Shown: piece by piece, positions 27,167 through 37,641 of the stretch
How the letters are laid out: the number at the start of each line of letters is the position of its first letter
How positions within the stretch are numbered: the first letter of the stretch is position 1
NCBI GenBank assembly: GCA_028687995.1
Contig: JAQTZA010000004.1
Span: forward strand, 186,001 to 250,000
Direction of reading: 5' to 3'
DNA from: Bacteroidales bacterium
GTDB lineage: Bacteria > Bacteroidota > Bacteroidia > Bacteroidales > UBA7332
DNA: 64,000 nucleotides
The notes under the pieces: generated by a model
Databases searched by the model: none
Told to the model about the DNA's origin: nothing
The model's input: the letters and a program-made list of their open reading frames with translations, nothing else
Made by a program: the position numbers and the translations under genes

Positions 27167-30100
27167 CTACTTCTTAATAAATAATCTCTTACCAATAGAT
27201 TTTGTTCCAGATAGCACCTCAAGGGTATAAACACCTTGATTTAAGCCACCAATATTGATCATTTTTAAATCTTCGCCATCAGAGGTTATCTTCACCACTT
27301 GTCCCATAAGATTACAGATTCTTACCAATGAAGGTTTTTCTTCAGAGCTATTAACCGTAATGTAATTGACCGCAGGATTTGGGTAGATTGTGATATTTTT
27401 GCCGTACGTTGGTGTAATTGTCGAAACATCAGAACCAATAGCATACACTTTTCCATCGTTGCTACTAAAATAAACAGCACCATCTTCTACCCAAGGAGAA
27501 CATTGAATTGTTCCACCTGTGGTATACGACCAGATAGTACTTCCATCTTCTGCATTTAAAGCATACATCTTATTGTCATCGCAACCGACATAGATAACGT
27601 TATTTGCTACAACAGGAGCAGAATTAAACGGTGCAGCAAAATCTGTACGATGCCAAAGCTGCGTACCATTTGCTTTTAAAGCCATAATAGAATTTTTTAG
27701 CGTTGCCCAATAAATCATCTGGGTAGGTACACCCGCTATATCCACCGTTGCAACAGCAGGAGTAGATAAAGGAGAGGCATCCAAATCTTTTCCAATGCCA
27801 ACATTTACCGTCCAAACAGCACTTCCTGTGGTCTTGCTGTAAGCTCCAATTGCTGTTTCTCTTGCATAAAGGACTTTAGTATCATCCAATACGACCATTG
27901 AACCCTTATTGTGGTCGCCTGTTTTGTAAAAAATATTTTGTTCGGTTGCTACATCTGCAGAAGCAATCATATTATCGGCGGCTGCGGCATAAAGCTGGGT
28001 GGAATCGGCGGCAATAGCTCCTTCATTTAAACGAGAGGCTCTGTATCTGAATTTCTCAATCTGACCAGTTTTGATATCCAGACCGACAGTATTTGTAGCT
28101 TCAAACATACCATGCCACGTAGCAAACACAGTGTTGTACATTACTGTTGGGCATGCTTTTACCGATCCTGAGGTATACGCTTTTTTCTTCCAAATTAATG
28201 TCCCATCCGATGCTTTCAAACAATACAAGTAGCCATCGTTACTACCAATAAATAAACTATCGTTGAGTATAGTAGCCGAAGAACGAACAAAATTACCAGT
28301 AGAATATTTCCATTTTTGAACACCCGTATTTGCATCAATTGCATAAACATTTTTGTCGTCACTGCCAATGTATAAAATGCCGTTTACAACCACTGGCGAT
28401 GAAGTTACTGCAGCCCCTGTCGTAAATGTCCATTTTTCTTTTATATTTGGAACTGATACACCTGTTTTCGTAAATTCACCGGTACGCATCAGATTGTTTC
28501 TGAATGTTTGTCCTGTCAATGGATTAAAATTGGCCTTATTGAACTTGATTACCGTATCAGGAACAAATACATCAAATTCTGGATGTTCACTTGAATCACA
28601 ACGTACCACTCTGAAACCTGTCCAATAACGAGTAGCACTAGCTTTATCTGTATTGACATCTTTAATAAGTTGGTAATCTGAGCCGAAGCTTCCACCTCTG
28701 ATGGCAATTCCAAAAAGTCCTTCCACATTATCATCTTTCGGATTATGACTCAAATAATAACTGATTCCTTGTGCTCCAGATACATATTCACTTACATTTC
28801 CATGCAAATTATATATTCCCAAGCTATTGGGTGTACCTGTTGCTACATCCCACGTGTGGTTATCAGAGTTCGACAGATTTTTACTTGCGCCTATACTCTT
28901 GGGATAAGTACCCGCAACGGCTTTGGTTTCTAATCCACTACGATACGCCACTTCCCATTCAGCATCGGTAGGTAGTCGGTATCCATCTTTCTCATATCGA
29001 GCGTAGTACATGGTATTGGTATAAGTTGGATAGTTTGTGTATCGTTGCTCCATTGCAATACGCCATTGCAATCCTGTTTTAAGTACAATAGTACGATTGG
29101 GATCTGCGTAATAAACAGGAGTTTTCCCTTCGTATTCAGAGAGTGCATTGCTCCACAATAAAATATCATTCCAGTTTGGTTCAGTAACTGGTTCGGTAAT
29201 GTCATGCGAAATTGCACCAACCCTATAATCCATGCATCCCATATCTCCATCACCATCAAAAGTATAACCGTTTATTTCTGCCCAGTTGTATATTTCGCGC
29301 CATTTGGAGTATGATGTTTCGTATTTCGACATACGGAAAGGAGATATAGTTACATTTGCATCATCAGTGCGTACAAAGCCCGTATTGTCATTTTCGTATA
29401 ATGAATCACCTGGAGTCTTGTAGGTTTTTGTTCCCTTGATTAACTGTAAGTCTGCTTCTAAAATATTATTTACTTTTGAAGGAGCAACTTCTGGGGTTAT
29501 TTTTACGCCTTCCGTAATAGTCCAAATTGGCATACTAGCTGTATTTTGTGACGAAGGAGGCACTGCTCCGGTGGCAGATTTTACAATACGGAAACCAATA
29601 TTCGGATTGCCTTTGAATGGAATATCACCCCATTTTTTGATTGGAGTAGTTGGATTGTTGGCAGTTCCACTAAAAGCTCCCCCAACAACTGTGTGTGTAT
29701 TTTGTGATACCGGATTGAAGTAGTCGCCCGCAGAATTTGTATCCCAGCAGTATTCCCATACATTGCCTATCATATCATAAACACCGTAACTATTTGCTGC
29801 AGATGTACCTACTTCTTTTGTAGATTCTCCGCTAACCCATCCTGATGATGCACTCCCAGCAGCAGCTGTCCATTCTGCTAATGTTGGAAGTCGGTATCCA
29901 TTTTTTGTATAATCAACGTAAATATTAAATTTGGTAGTATATTTCGTTAGATCTGTCCGGTCTTTAATTATCTTTAAAGGAATTGTTTTGGCGGCATCAG
30001 CATAATAACAAGGGGTTAATCCTTCCAAATCAGACAGCGCATTACACCAAAGCACTGCATCGTACCAAGTCATGTCAGTTGCAGGTTCATAAGCAGTATG

Positions 30101-31201
30101 TTGAACGTTCCCCACATCCATACTTCCCATATCTCCATCTTTATCAAAAACATAACCACCTTTTGTAATATCCGAAAAGCTACAATACTGATTACTTACC
30201 GCCCAACGATAAATTTTCTGCCAAAGTTCAAAACTTACTTCAGTTGTAGAGATATTAAATGCGTTAGTAATTGTACCATTAGCTGGAATTTCGACCATAT
30301 TTGTATAAAAACTGGTTTTCTCCGGGCGTGTCACCACAGCATTTACTTCAAAAGCATGCCATTTCAACTGTGAGTTACCGGAACTAAGATCATCACGCGC
30401 AACATACGCACCTACAGCCGTAACATTGGTAAAAACATGATCTGAAAATGTAGCAGTAGAAGGGTTTTTAAAACGTATATCGTACGGAGCTACCGGATTA
30501 TATTCCGCCCACTTGGTAGTTGTTGGGTTTAATATCTGTGTAGAGCGTCCTGTGATGCTAGTTAAGCCACCTGTAGTAGTAGTTCCAAACTTTGCTTCCG
30601 AAATGTAAAATTGAGTGCCATCTCTAACCACCCATCTACCATCTAGAAATTGAGTTGACAGACGAAAGTTACTAAAAGAAATAGTACTGTTCGCATCGAA
30701 CGTAACGGTATTTGTATTTCCACCATTTAAGAAATCGGCCTTATCCCAAAACCAGAATCCATAGGCACGCTCCATAAGTCCGGTAGAGGAATGAACACTC
30801 ATTATATTCCAGTCATCTCTTAACTCGTGATTGGTGTTAATCATTCCTTCAGTAAATGCCATACCCGTTTTGTTAAAAAACGCTGTAAGCCCTCCATAAA
30901 ACCGAGCGTTTGTAGCTTCATTATCATAGGTAATAGCGGTTGGGCTTAATGGAGATAACGGATTTGAGGCATCCTTGTATTCCCAAAAAGCAATGCAGTC
31001 ATCAGTACTACTGCCATCTCCGTCCACATCTTCTTTATAGGTGGTTTGTGCCGTGCCTGCTTTGTCGTTGTAATAACCACTACCCATATCGGCACCATAG
31101 TCTACTATACGACAAGGATAAGCTTTGTCAGCACTCCAACTTTGTGATATGGAGAAAACAATGAATAAGAATAAGTTTCCAGCGAGTTTGTGTGTTTTCA
31201 T
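27167..31201 (-). CDS. Secreted protein: two FGE-like domains, PQQ propeller and T9SS tail (copy 1)
   Basis: A 1344-residue exported protein. After the signal, residues about 25-290 form an unrecognised N-domain that begins CRIVDYGADMG and has a DVDGDGSSTDD calcium-loop-like stretch. Two FGE-sulfatase/SUMF1-like domains follow, at about 300-541 (NGYRLPTLAEW, GNVWEYCWD) and 600-870 (DGYRLPTDAEW, GNVSEYV, RGGSFGSDY). A PQQ-type beta-propeller at about 890-1264 has repeats such as SSPVVVNGILYIGSDDKNVYAID. A T9SS tail begins ITIYPNPAVNYITV. The cysteines expected after RGGS in true formylglycine-generating enzymes are absent in both domains, so they are probably binding modules. The start at 31201 is chosen because the longer frame's TTG overlaps a promoter site. 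The paralogue is at 54154-58173. Function unknown. Confidence 0.85.
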   Translation of the reverse strand: MKTHKLAGNLFLFIVFSISQSWSADKAYPCRIVDYGADMGSGYYNDKAGTAQTTYKEDVDGDGSSTDDCIAFWEYKDASNPLSPLSPTAITYDNEATNARFYGGLTAFFNKTGMAFTEGMINTNHELRDDWNIMSVHSSTGLMERAYGFWFWDKADFLNGGNTNTVTFDANSTISFSNFRLSTQFLDGRWVVRDGTQFYISEAKFGTTTTGGLTSITGRSTQILNPTTTKWAEYNPVAPYDIRFKNPSTATFSDHVFTNVTAVGAYVARDDLSSGNSQLKWHAFEVNAVVTRPEKTSFYTNMVEIPANGTITNAFNISTTEVSFELWQKIYRWAVSNQYCSFSDITKGGYVFDKDGDMGSMDVGNVQHTAYEPATDMTWYDAVLWCNALSDLEGLTPCYYADAAKTIPLKIIKDRTDLTKYTTKFNIYVDYTKNGYRLPTLAEWTAAAGSASSGWVSGESTKEVGTSAANSYGVYDMIGNVWEYCWDTNSAGDYFNPVSQNTHTVVGGAFSGTANNPTTPIKKWGDIPFKGNPNIGFRIVKSATGAVPPSSQNTASMPIWTITEGVKITPEVAPSKVNNILEADLQLIKGTKTYKTPGDSLYENDNTGFVRTDDANVTISPFRMSKYETSYSKWREIYNWAEINGYTFDGDGDMGCMDYRVGAISHDITEPVTEPNWNDILLWSNALSEYEGKTPVYYADPNRTIVLKTGLQWRIAMEQRYTNYPTYTNTMYYARYEKDGYRLPTDAEWEVAYRSGLETKAVAGTYPKSIGASKNLSNSDNHTWDVATGTPNSLGIYNLHGNVSEYVSGAQGISYYLSHNPKDDNVEGLFGIAIRGGSFGSDYQLIKDVNTDKASATRYWTGFRVVRCDSSEHPEFDVFVPDTVIKFNKANFNPLTGQTFRNNLMRTGEFTKTGVSVPNIKEKWTFTTGAAVTSSPVVVNGILYIGSDDKNVYAIDANTGVQKWKYSTGNFVRSSATILNDSLFIGSNDGYLYCLKASDGTLIWKKKAYTSGSVKACPTVMYNTVFATWHGMFEATNTVGLDIKTGQIEKFRYRASRLNEGAIAADSTQLYAAAADNMIASADVATEQNIFYKTGDHNKGSMVVLDDTKVLYARETAIGAYSKTTGSAVWTVNVGIGKDLDASPLSTPAVATVDIAGVPTQMIYWATLKNSIMALKANGTQLWHRTDFAAPFNSAPVVANNVIYVGCDDNKMYALNAEDGSTIWSYTTGGTIQCSPWVEDGAVYFSSNDGKVYAIGSDVSTITPTYGKNITIYPNPAVNYITVNSSEEKPSLVRICNLMGQVVKITSDGEDLKMINIGGLNQGVYTLEVLSGTKSIGKRLFIKK

Positions 31202-31237
31202 AGTTAAATTATTAGTATTGACAATAAGTTTCAAAAG

Positions 31238-31245
31238 CAAAATTA
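31238..31245 (-). promoter_or_regulatory. Candidate -7 promoter element of FGE-like/PQQ copy 1
   Basis: Minus-strand TAATTTTG matches TAnnTTTG, about 37 bases before the chosen ATG. It suggests that the gene has its own start in addition to read-through from GH27. Confidence 0.4.
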
Positions 31246-31340
31246 TTTGAATTCAGAGTGTTAAACGGAGAAAAGCATTCCATTTGTAAGCAATATTGTT
31301 CCAAAAGAGGATTACTCTCCGTCAAAAGAAATTTACAGTC

Positions 31341-32558
31341 CTATTTCAAATATAATTTTAGACAAAAGACATCTCTTGCAGCAATTGAAACAGAATGTTT
31401 TCCAATTGTGTTTCCAATCTCCTTATTTAACCAAAGATCTTGAACCAAAAATTTGGATCTCCCTGTTAGGTTTAGGGTGTACCCAAAATCTGGATCTTTT
31501 ATATTCATTGACCTCCAATCAATAACAACTTTCACACTTTGATGTGATCTGTTAAAATAGGTAATTGCCCATTCGCCATTTTTTAAAGGCTTCAACCACA
31601 TCTCAACACTATCTTTAGTTTCATAACGAAATCCCTGTATCCCTAATGAATCTTGATCAACAGAAATAATAGCTTTGTTTGTCAATACTGAGATTGTCTC
31701 TTTATCCATATTTCTCAAATCATTGCCAGAGATCAACGGAGCGGCCATCATACACCAGAGCGAGAAGTGCGCTCTTGCTTCGTTTAACGCCATACCGTTT
31801 CCGACTTCAAGCATATCCGGATCGTTCCAACATCCAGGACCAGCATATTTCCGAAGTTTTTGATTCATTTCTGTTATTTGTAACACTCCGAATGCTTTCC
31901 AGTTTCCATGATCGTCTATACAGTCGAAGCAATTATATATATCACCGGTAGTTCTCCACAGATGTCCCACGTTTTGCGCCCATTCCCATGGGTGAGTGCT
32001 TCCCCATTCGCATAAGCTGAAAACCATTGGACGACCGGCTTTTTTAATCGCACTGCTCATTGTTGTATAAGCCCCTATCGAATTAAGATTCTTTGTGGAA
32101 CACCAGTCATACTTAAGATAATCGACTCCCCATTTTGCATACATATAGGCATCTTGATACTCATATCCTCGACTTCCAGGTTGATGGCCGCAGGTTTCGT
32201 GACCGGCACACGAATATATTCCAAACTTAAGCCCTTTTTGATGAATGTAATCGGCTAAAGCTTTGATGCCCGATGGAAAACGATCTTTATTTGCTTGAAT
32301 AAAGCCTAAACTATCACGTTCTCCATGCCAATAGTCGTCAATTACAATATATTCGTAGCCTGCCTCTTTCATCCCTGTCGAAATCATAGCATCGGCTATT
32401 TCCCGAATCATCTTTTCATCTACATTTTGAGCAAACTTATTCCAACTATTCCAACCCATTGGCGGTGTAAGCGCCAATCCTTCAAATTTCTGAGCGGAAG
32501 CATGCTGACAACTACAAAAGACACAAATAAGGAGAAATATCTTTAATATTGTTTTCAT
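31341..32558 (-). CDS. GH27 alpha-galactosidase, exported
   Basis: A 405-residue GH27 enzyme. The signal peptide ends CQHASAQ; a Cys in FCSCQ could alternatively be lipidated. The TIM-barrel opens with LTPPMGWNSWN and continues YEYIVIDDYWHG and KFGIYSCAGHETC. The nucleophile is Asp151 in YLKYDWC and the acid/base Asp206 in WRTTGDI, with CWNDPDMLEVGNG after it, followed by a C-terminal beta-domain. It releases terminal alpha-galactose with retention (some GH27 members act on N-acetylgalactosamine or beta-arabinopyranose). It follows the esterase gene by 79 bases on the same strand and probably trims side chains of the PUL 2 substrate. Confidence 0.95.
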   Translation of the reverse strand: MKTILKIFLLICVFCSCQHASAQKFEGLALTPPMGWNSWNKFAQNVDEKMIREIADAMISTGMKEAGYEYIVIDDYWHGERDSLGFIQANKDRFPSGIKALADYIHQKGLKFGIYSCAGHETCGHQPGSRGYEYQDAYMYAKWGVDYLKYDWCSTKNLNSIGAYTTMSSAIKKAGRPMVFSLCEWGSTHPWEWAQNVGHLWRTTGDIYNCFDCIDDHGNWKAFGVLQITEMNQKLRKYAGPGCWNDPDMLEVGNGMALNEARAHFSLWCMMAAPLISGNDLRNMDKETISVLTNKAIISVDQDSLGIQGFRYETKDSVEMWLKPLKNGEWAITYFNRSHQSVKVVIDWRSMNIKDPDFGYTLNLTGRSKFLVQDLWLNKEIGNTIGKHSVSIAARDVFCLKLYLK

Positions 32559-32637
32559 TAATATTTTGTCAATTAGTTTAAAATCTGGTGTTTATTATTC
32601 TATTTATCTATCTTGGAGTTCTTTTTATATCAAAAAT

Positions 32638-34788
32638 TTAATTTCTGTGGTTTCCTTGAACTATCAGTTTAATAGTTTTATAATTATTACGTTGCGAATA
32701 TTTGATTATATACACTCCCTTTTCAGCAGGTATTTGGATTAATTGAGTTGGCGCTAACTTAAACTGTTCAATAAATCTTCCCATCACATCGAAAAGGTGG
32801 AATGTTGTATTACTATTTGAATTGTGTATATTTAAATACCCGTTCGTTGACGTTAGAAGAGGTTCTTCAATCTTTTGCTCTGAAGAACTGGTTATCACCC
32901 CATTCAATTTCAATACTAATTTGTCAGCATATCGACTGCCAAAGAGTTTAACACTTGGTTCATCGAAATGGAGATTATCACTCAACCGCAATAAATTTTC
33001 TGTTGTTACATAGTCTGAATTTGTAACAATACTTCCTACATTTCGAATAACTTCTGTATTAAATGTTGTATGCTCTGTGCCTACACCTGAATATAATTCA
33101 CCTGCAACAAAATACAAACCAGGCTCATTCAGGTCGGCTCTGAAGTTTGCCACCATTTGTGCCAACTTCGATTTATAGGTGGTAAAAACAGGTGTTTCTG
33201 CTAGTCCGGCAACTCGATCAGCCTCTCCTTGATGCCAAATAATGGCTCGGATTGTACCGAAACGTTGTGCTTGTTTCGCACGAATAAGTGTAGCATCATA
33301 ATTTGCTTTTGTCGGTTTATACCACAAATCGATAGCCGACCCTCCTTGTGAATTGACGACAAATCCGAATGGAGAGGTAAAAGAGTCACGAAGCGCTAAA
33401 GCACAGGTGTATGCCGGACTAAGCCCCTGCAAACTCAAATCTTTTCTAATATTAGAATATTTATTCATCGGGTTTGACGCGATTTCCATTTCAGCTTCAG
33501 GAGTTAATAGATAGATATTTTCCATCGAAGCTGTTACATCTGCAAATGGAGCGCGCCCCGACATGTTTGATTGTCCGATTGCCAGAATGATATCAAGTTT
33601 GGGTAATTGTATAAATTCTACGGAATATATTTTCGAAACCAATCCATTTGCCGAAGTCACTGTAATAACCGTTGTTCTATCAGATTGACTTGCCGATGAA
33701 CTAAGCGATGTCGCAGCCACCATATTATAAGTTGCAGAAGGATCGTTTAATGTAGGAGTAATCAATGGAATGGATGTTGCACTATACGGCACGTAAAAAG
33801 TATAAGTTAACCTTGTTTTGTCAAAGAATTCAAGAGCTTTTCCATCAACTGTTAAATTTGATAATTGCGCATCAGTAGGAGAAGGTAATAATTCAAAAAC
33901 AACAGAATAGACAAGCTGATCGATCCCGCCACTGTTCATTGTTACTTTTGTAGTTCGGGTAGCTTCCGTTCCGGTTAAACTTGTGGCAGGTGTAATGGTA
34001 GCGACAGTCGTTGCCGGATATTTGGGTGTAGCAGTAATCGTTGGGATAGTAGTTGCAGTGTATGGCAAACGCACAACATAGCGATAGGTCGATTCAGTAA
34101 ATCCTGTTAATGACGCAGCATCAGATTGAATATCCGACGCTCTATAGGGTTCTACATTTTTTTCTACAATTCTCAATTGTGGGCCATTGCTATTTTCTTT
34201 GGATTGAAAATCAACAATCTGCGCGACAGTGCCCACCTTTACCATATTTGATTCTGCCAGACGAAAAGAGATATATTCGCATCCTTTTGCGATAGAATCA
34301 GCAACGATCTTTGTCAAAACCGGATCAGAAAATTCAATATATCCAGCACTTAATGCTACCCCAGCGGCAACACTATAAGATGCTAATATAGTCGTATTTT
34401 GCGCACCCACTATTGTGGTATAATTGTTATACGTTAAACCATCTTCCGCCCAGCTATTTTTGGTCACCGGATAGATATTGAATTTGTGAATTGCACCACC
34501 TCCTGAACCAAAACCAGGAGTATATAATCGCAATTTAACAGAATCGAGATAAGAAGATATTCCTCTAATATCAAATTTGATATACGCCACTCTTGAAGCT
34601 GAATTAGTCTGACTGCTAAAGAAATAGGTTTTAAACGTATTTTCCCAGCCAAAGTTCGTACCGGTAGTTGTAGCTCCACCTATATAAGTGTCGTCTGTTG
34701 GAGAGAGCGTGTAAGTGGTTGAACTGTACATATTTATAAATCCACTGAATACAATGGATACAATAATGGAAATGAAATATGCCTTCAT
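32638..34788 (-). CDS. Multidomain carbohydrate esterase: DNRLRE-like module, beta-repeats, SASA domain, T9SS tail
   Basis: A 716-residue exported protein. After the signal, residues about 22-210 are a DNRLRE/CBM96-like module (TYTLSPTDDTYIGG ... RVAYIKFDIRGI). Two repeats of about 90 residues follow (YVVRLPYTATTIPTITATPKY and FYVPYSATSIPLITPTLND), cadherin-like beta-sandwich in type. A sialate-O-acetylesterase-like (SASA, CE20-like) domain covers about 398-640, with nucleophile Ser in AIGQSNMSG near residue 407, NSQGGSAID and IIWHQGEAD. A T9SS tail ends the protein. It should remove O-acetyl groups from surface-bound glycan. It lies between the GH130 and GH27 genes of PUL 2. Confidence 0.87.
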   Translation of the reverse strand: MKAYFISIIVSIVFSGFINMYSSTTYTLSPTDDTYIGGATTTGTNFGWENTFKTYFFSSQTNSASRVAYIKFDIRGISSYLDSVKLRLYTPGFGSGGGAIHKFNIYPVTKNSWAEDGLTYNNYTTIVGAQNTTILASYSVAAGVALSAGYIEFSDPVLTKIVADSIAKGCEYISFRLAESNMVKVGTVAQIVDFQSKENSNGPQLRIVEKNVEPYRASDIQSDAASLTGFTESTYRYVVRLPYTATTIPTITATPKYPATTVATITPATSLTGTEATRTTKVTMNSGGIDQLVYSVVFELLPSPTDAQLSNLTVDGKALEFFDKTRLTYTFYVPYSATSIPLITPTLNDPSATYNMVAATSLSSSASQSDRTTVITVTSANGLVSKIYSVEFIQLPKLDIILAIGQSNMSGRAPFADVTASMENIYLLTPEAEMEIASNPMNKYSNIRKDLSLQGLSPAYTCALALRDSFTSPFGFVVNSQGGSAIDLWYKPTKANYDATLIRAKQAQRFGTIRAIIWHQGEADRVAGLAETPVFTTYKSKLAQMVANFRADLNEPGLYFVAGELYSGVGTEHTTFNTEVIRNVGSIVTNSDYVTTENLLRLSDNLHFDEPSVKLFGSRYADKLVLKLNGVITSSSEQKIEEPLLTSTNGYLNIHNSNSNTTFHLFDVMGRFIEQFKLAPTQLIQIPAEKGVYIIKYSQRNNYKTIKLIVQGNHRN

Positions 34789-34868
34789 AGATATATGCGT
34801 TTAGTCATTTGATATTTAATTATAATTCAACTATTTCACTCTCGTCATCTTCATCATTACGCGCCAGC

Positions 34869-36038
34869 CTATTTATTCTTCTTTATGAGTTGAAGAATGG
34901 TATTAACTGATGCTGAAGATCTGAAACCATCTTCCGGCGTATTCAGACAATAATCAACCAGTTTTTCCACAGTTGAAGTCGCCACATGCATTCGTGTATC
35001 AGAAGATGCATAATAGATAAAAACCTCGTCATTTTCGTTGCGAATCCAACCATTCGTAAAGAGCACATTCGATACATCACCCACTCTTTCTTCCCCATGC
35101 GGTGCCATAAAATGACCGCCGGGTCTAGCGATTACACGCCATGGCTCGTGGAGATCTGTCATAAACATGTAGAGAACATAACGTAATCCAGCAGCACAGC
35201 CTCTCACTCCATGAGCTAAATGCAGCCAACCTCTAGACGTTTTGATAGGCGCAGGACCTTGTCCATTTTTCACCTCTTTAATAGTATGATAAATACGCTC
35301 TTCGATGATTAGTTCATCTTTGACTTCGGCTTTCGTAATGTCGTCGACCAACGCCCAGCCCAATCCACCTCCTGATCCAGCATCAATAAATCCATCTTGT
35401 GGTCGGGTATAAAGTGCATATTTCCCATCTACAAATTCGGGATGAAGAACCACATTGCGTTGTTGGCTTTTCGACTTCAAATCGGGAAGTCGTTCCCATG
35501 TGATCAAGTCTTTAGTACGCACAATACCCGCTTTCGCAATTGCTGAAGATAAATCTCCTGCAGGAGCATTCGGATCTTTGCGTTCACTACAAAATATACC
35601 GTAAATCCAACCATCTTCGTGCTTCGTCAAACGCATATCATATACATTTGTTTCTGTTGGTTCTGTATCTGGTAAAACAACCGGATATTCCCAAAAACGC
35701 CACTGATCAATTCCATTCGAGCTTTCGGCAACAGCAAAAAACGATTTACGATCCCACCCCTCTACTCTTACCACGAGTAAATATTTACCATTTAACAGAA
35801 TAGCACCTGAATTTAGCGTGGCATTTATCCCGATTCGTTGCATTAGGTGAGGATTCGATTCGTAGTTAAAGTCATACTTCCACTCTAAAGGAGCATGAGC
35901 TGCTGTTAAAATAGGATATTTGTATTGAGTATAAAATCCAAAATAGGAATCAATCTCTTCATTCTTTCTCTGAATCAGAGATTCGTGAATGGCTTTTAGT
36001 TGTGTAACTTTTAAATCAAATTCAATCTTGCTCATCAT
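34869..36038 (-). CDS. GH130 phosphorylase, 4-O-beta-D-mannosyl-D-glucose phosphorylase-like
   Basis: A 389-residue cytoplasmic protein without a signal peptide, of the length of subfamily-1 GH130 enzymes. Five-bladed-propeller motifs match mannosylglucose phosphorylase: [38 protein letters not shown] with the probable general acid Asp134, and [21 protein letters not shown] with phosphate-site residues. The reaction is beta-mannosyl-glucose plus phosphate giving alpha-mannose-1-phosphate and glucose. The ATG lies within the end of the sulfatase gene (17-base overlap), so the two are translationally coupled. As the only intracellular enzyme of the run, it probably handles the imported disaccharide. 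A second ATG at 36035 is equally possible. Confidence 0.9.
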   Translation of the reverse strand: MMSKIEFDLKVTQLKAIHESLIQRKNEEIDSYFGFYTQYKYPILTAAHAPLEWKYDFNYESNPHLMQRIGINATLNSGAILLNGKYLLVVRVEGWDRKSFFAVAESSNGIDQWRFWEYPVVLPDTEPTETNVYDMRLTKHEDGWIYGIFCSERKDPNAPAGDLSSAIAKAGIVRTKDLITWERLPDLKSKSQQRNVVLHPEFVDGKYALYTRPQDGFIDAGSGGGLGWALVDDITKAEVKDELIIEERIYHTIKEVKNGQGPAPIKTSRGWLHLAHGVRGCAAGLRYVLYMFMTDLHEPWRVIARPGGHFMAPHGEERVGDVSNVLFTNGWIRNENDEVFIYYASSDTRMHVATSTVEKLVDYCLNTPEDGFRSSASVNTILQLIKKNK

Positions 36039-37509
36039 TATTTTTGCTGTTATTTGTATGTTTTGAATTCTTTATTTTTCTGTAATTTGGATTCGGAATT
36101 GGTAACTCTGCATCCACTCGTTTCTTCCAGTTTTTTAGCGCAGAATATAGTTGTGATGTCTTTTCTTTTAAACTGTTTGACAAGTCTTTTTTCTCCCCAA
36201 TATCATTTTTAATATCGTATAGTTCTACCTTGTTGGACTCGTAGAATTCGATTAATTTGTAGTCTCCAATGCGAATGGCACTTGACGGTCGGCCTCCTTG
36301 ATTTGAAAAATGGGGATAATGCCAGTATAATGTGTCATTTTGATTCGTCAAATGCTCTGGATTTAAAAGAATATCCTGAATACTTTTACCATCTATTGTT
36401 TTTTTTGGTGCCTCCACACCAGTTAATTGACAGATCGTCGGTACATAATCTATATTCGAAAAATAATAATCAGATATTTCTTTTTTACTAATTTTAGTTG
36501 GCCATGATACAATTGCAGGAATTCTTACGCCTCCCTCATAAAGAGACCCTTTCCCTCCTTTAAGCGGTAATACTGATGTAGGAATTGGACCCATTTCATC
36601 TACTATAACGCCGCCATTATCAGAAGTAAAAACGACAATGGTGTTTTCAAGTAATCCATTCTCACGTAATGTTTTTATAATTTGACCAACCCCATCATCC
36701 ATGCTCTCAATCATCGCGGCGTAATATGGATTGTTCCCTACATTTTTCACCTTATCATATTTTTTTAGATATTTACTTTCCATACCCGCTTTTGGTACAA
36801 GCATAATATGTGGCGCTGAGTAAGCTAAATACAAGAAAAAAGGATGCTGCTTGTTCTGTTCAATAAAATCAACTCCATATTGAGTCAGTTTATCAGTTAG
36901 ATACTCCGTTCCGTTGTCTTTAAATTCCTTTTCGTACGAATCAATAAATATCGAGTAGTTGTAGTAATCGAGACCGTTTTTGCCAATTACACGTGAATAA
37001 TCAAATCCTTGTCCCCAAGGTGTTTGACTATCGTCACTACCCAAGTGCCATTTACCAACCATTCCCGAGGTATAACCAGCGGTTTTGAGCATTTCGGCAA
37101 GCGTTGTCTCTTTCGTATCCAAAAAAGGTTGCCATTTTGCAGGTAAAACAGGGGAATCTTCAACCGTTTTATTCCCAATTAGATAGTTAGTTAATTTCAA
37201 TTTCGCGGAATGTTTTCCTGTAAGGATTGATGCACGAGATGGCGAGCTGACAGGGCTTGAAGAGTAGGCTTGGGTAAAAAGTATACCTGTATTCGCAAGG
37301 GAGTCTATATAAGGAGTCTCATTGAAATTATTTCCATAACATCCTAAATCTTTCCAGCCTAAGTCATCTGCCAAAATAAAGACTACATTGGGTTTGATAT
37401 TTGTTTGTCCACCAACCGAAGCGAACGAAAGAGGAATGAGAATTGAGATACAAGTACGCTTACTAAAAGTCAATTCGATTGGCATTTTATATTTCGAATC
37501 AGAATTCAT
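36022..37509 (-). CDS. S1-family sulfatase, serine type
   Basis: A 495-residue sulfatase. It begins with a signal region ([17 protein letters not shown]); an internal ATG at residue 9 may be the true start. [21 protein letters not shown] carries the metal-binding Asp pair. The formylglycine motif S88-S-P-S-R, in [10 protein letters not shown], is serine type. [14 protein letters not shown] and TSDNGG complete the active site. There is a Lys/Asn-rich C-terminus. It acts in the periplasm or on the surface on a sulfated sugar that cannot be assigned here. It ends inside the start of the GH130 gene and lies 132 bases after the next sulfatase, within one minus-strand run of PUL 2 enzymes. Confidence 0.94.
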   Translation of the reverse strand: MNSDSKYKMPIELTFSKRTCISILIPLSFASVGGQTNIKPNVVFILADDLGWKDLGCYGNNFNETPYIDSLANTGILFTQAYSSSPVSSPSRASILTGKHSAKLKLTNYLIGNKTVEDSPVLPAKWQPFLDTKETTLAEMLKTAGYTSGMVGKWHLGSDDSQTPWGQGFDYSRVIGKNGLDYYNYSIFIDSYEKEFKDNGTEYLTDKLTQYGVDFIEQNKQHPFFLYLAYSAPHIMLVPKAGMESKYLKKYDKVKNVGNNPYYAAMIESMDDGVGQIIKTLRENGLLENTIVVFTSDNGGVIVDEMGPIPTSVLPLKGGKGSLYEGGVRIPAIVSWPTKISKKEISDYYFSNIDYVPTICQLTGVEAPKKTIDGKSIQDILLNPEHLTNQNDTLYWHYPHFSNQGGRPSSAIRIGDYKLIEFYESNKVELYDIKNDIGEKKDLSNSLKEKTSQLYSALKNWKKRVDAELPIPNPNYRKIKNSKHTNNSKNNDEQD

Positions 37510-37641
37510 ATTTTATTTTGTTTTAAAATGCATTTATCTTTTTTTGAGATTGATTCTTATATCGGAGTTGAGATCAAATATTTTTCGATATTGGTATATT
37601 TGTGACGAGTCTACTTGTTGACAATTCAAACTACTTAAAAT

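Noticed and set aside
27167-31201. Working formylglycine-generating enzyme
   Set aside because: The cysteines needed after the RGGS region are absent in both domains.
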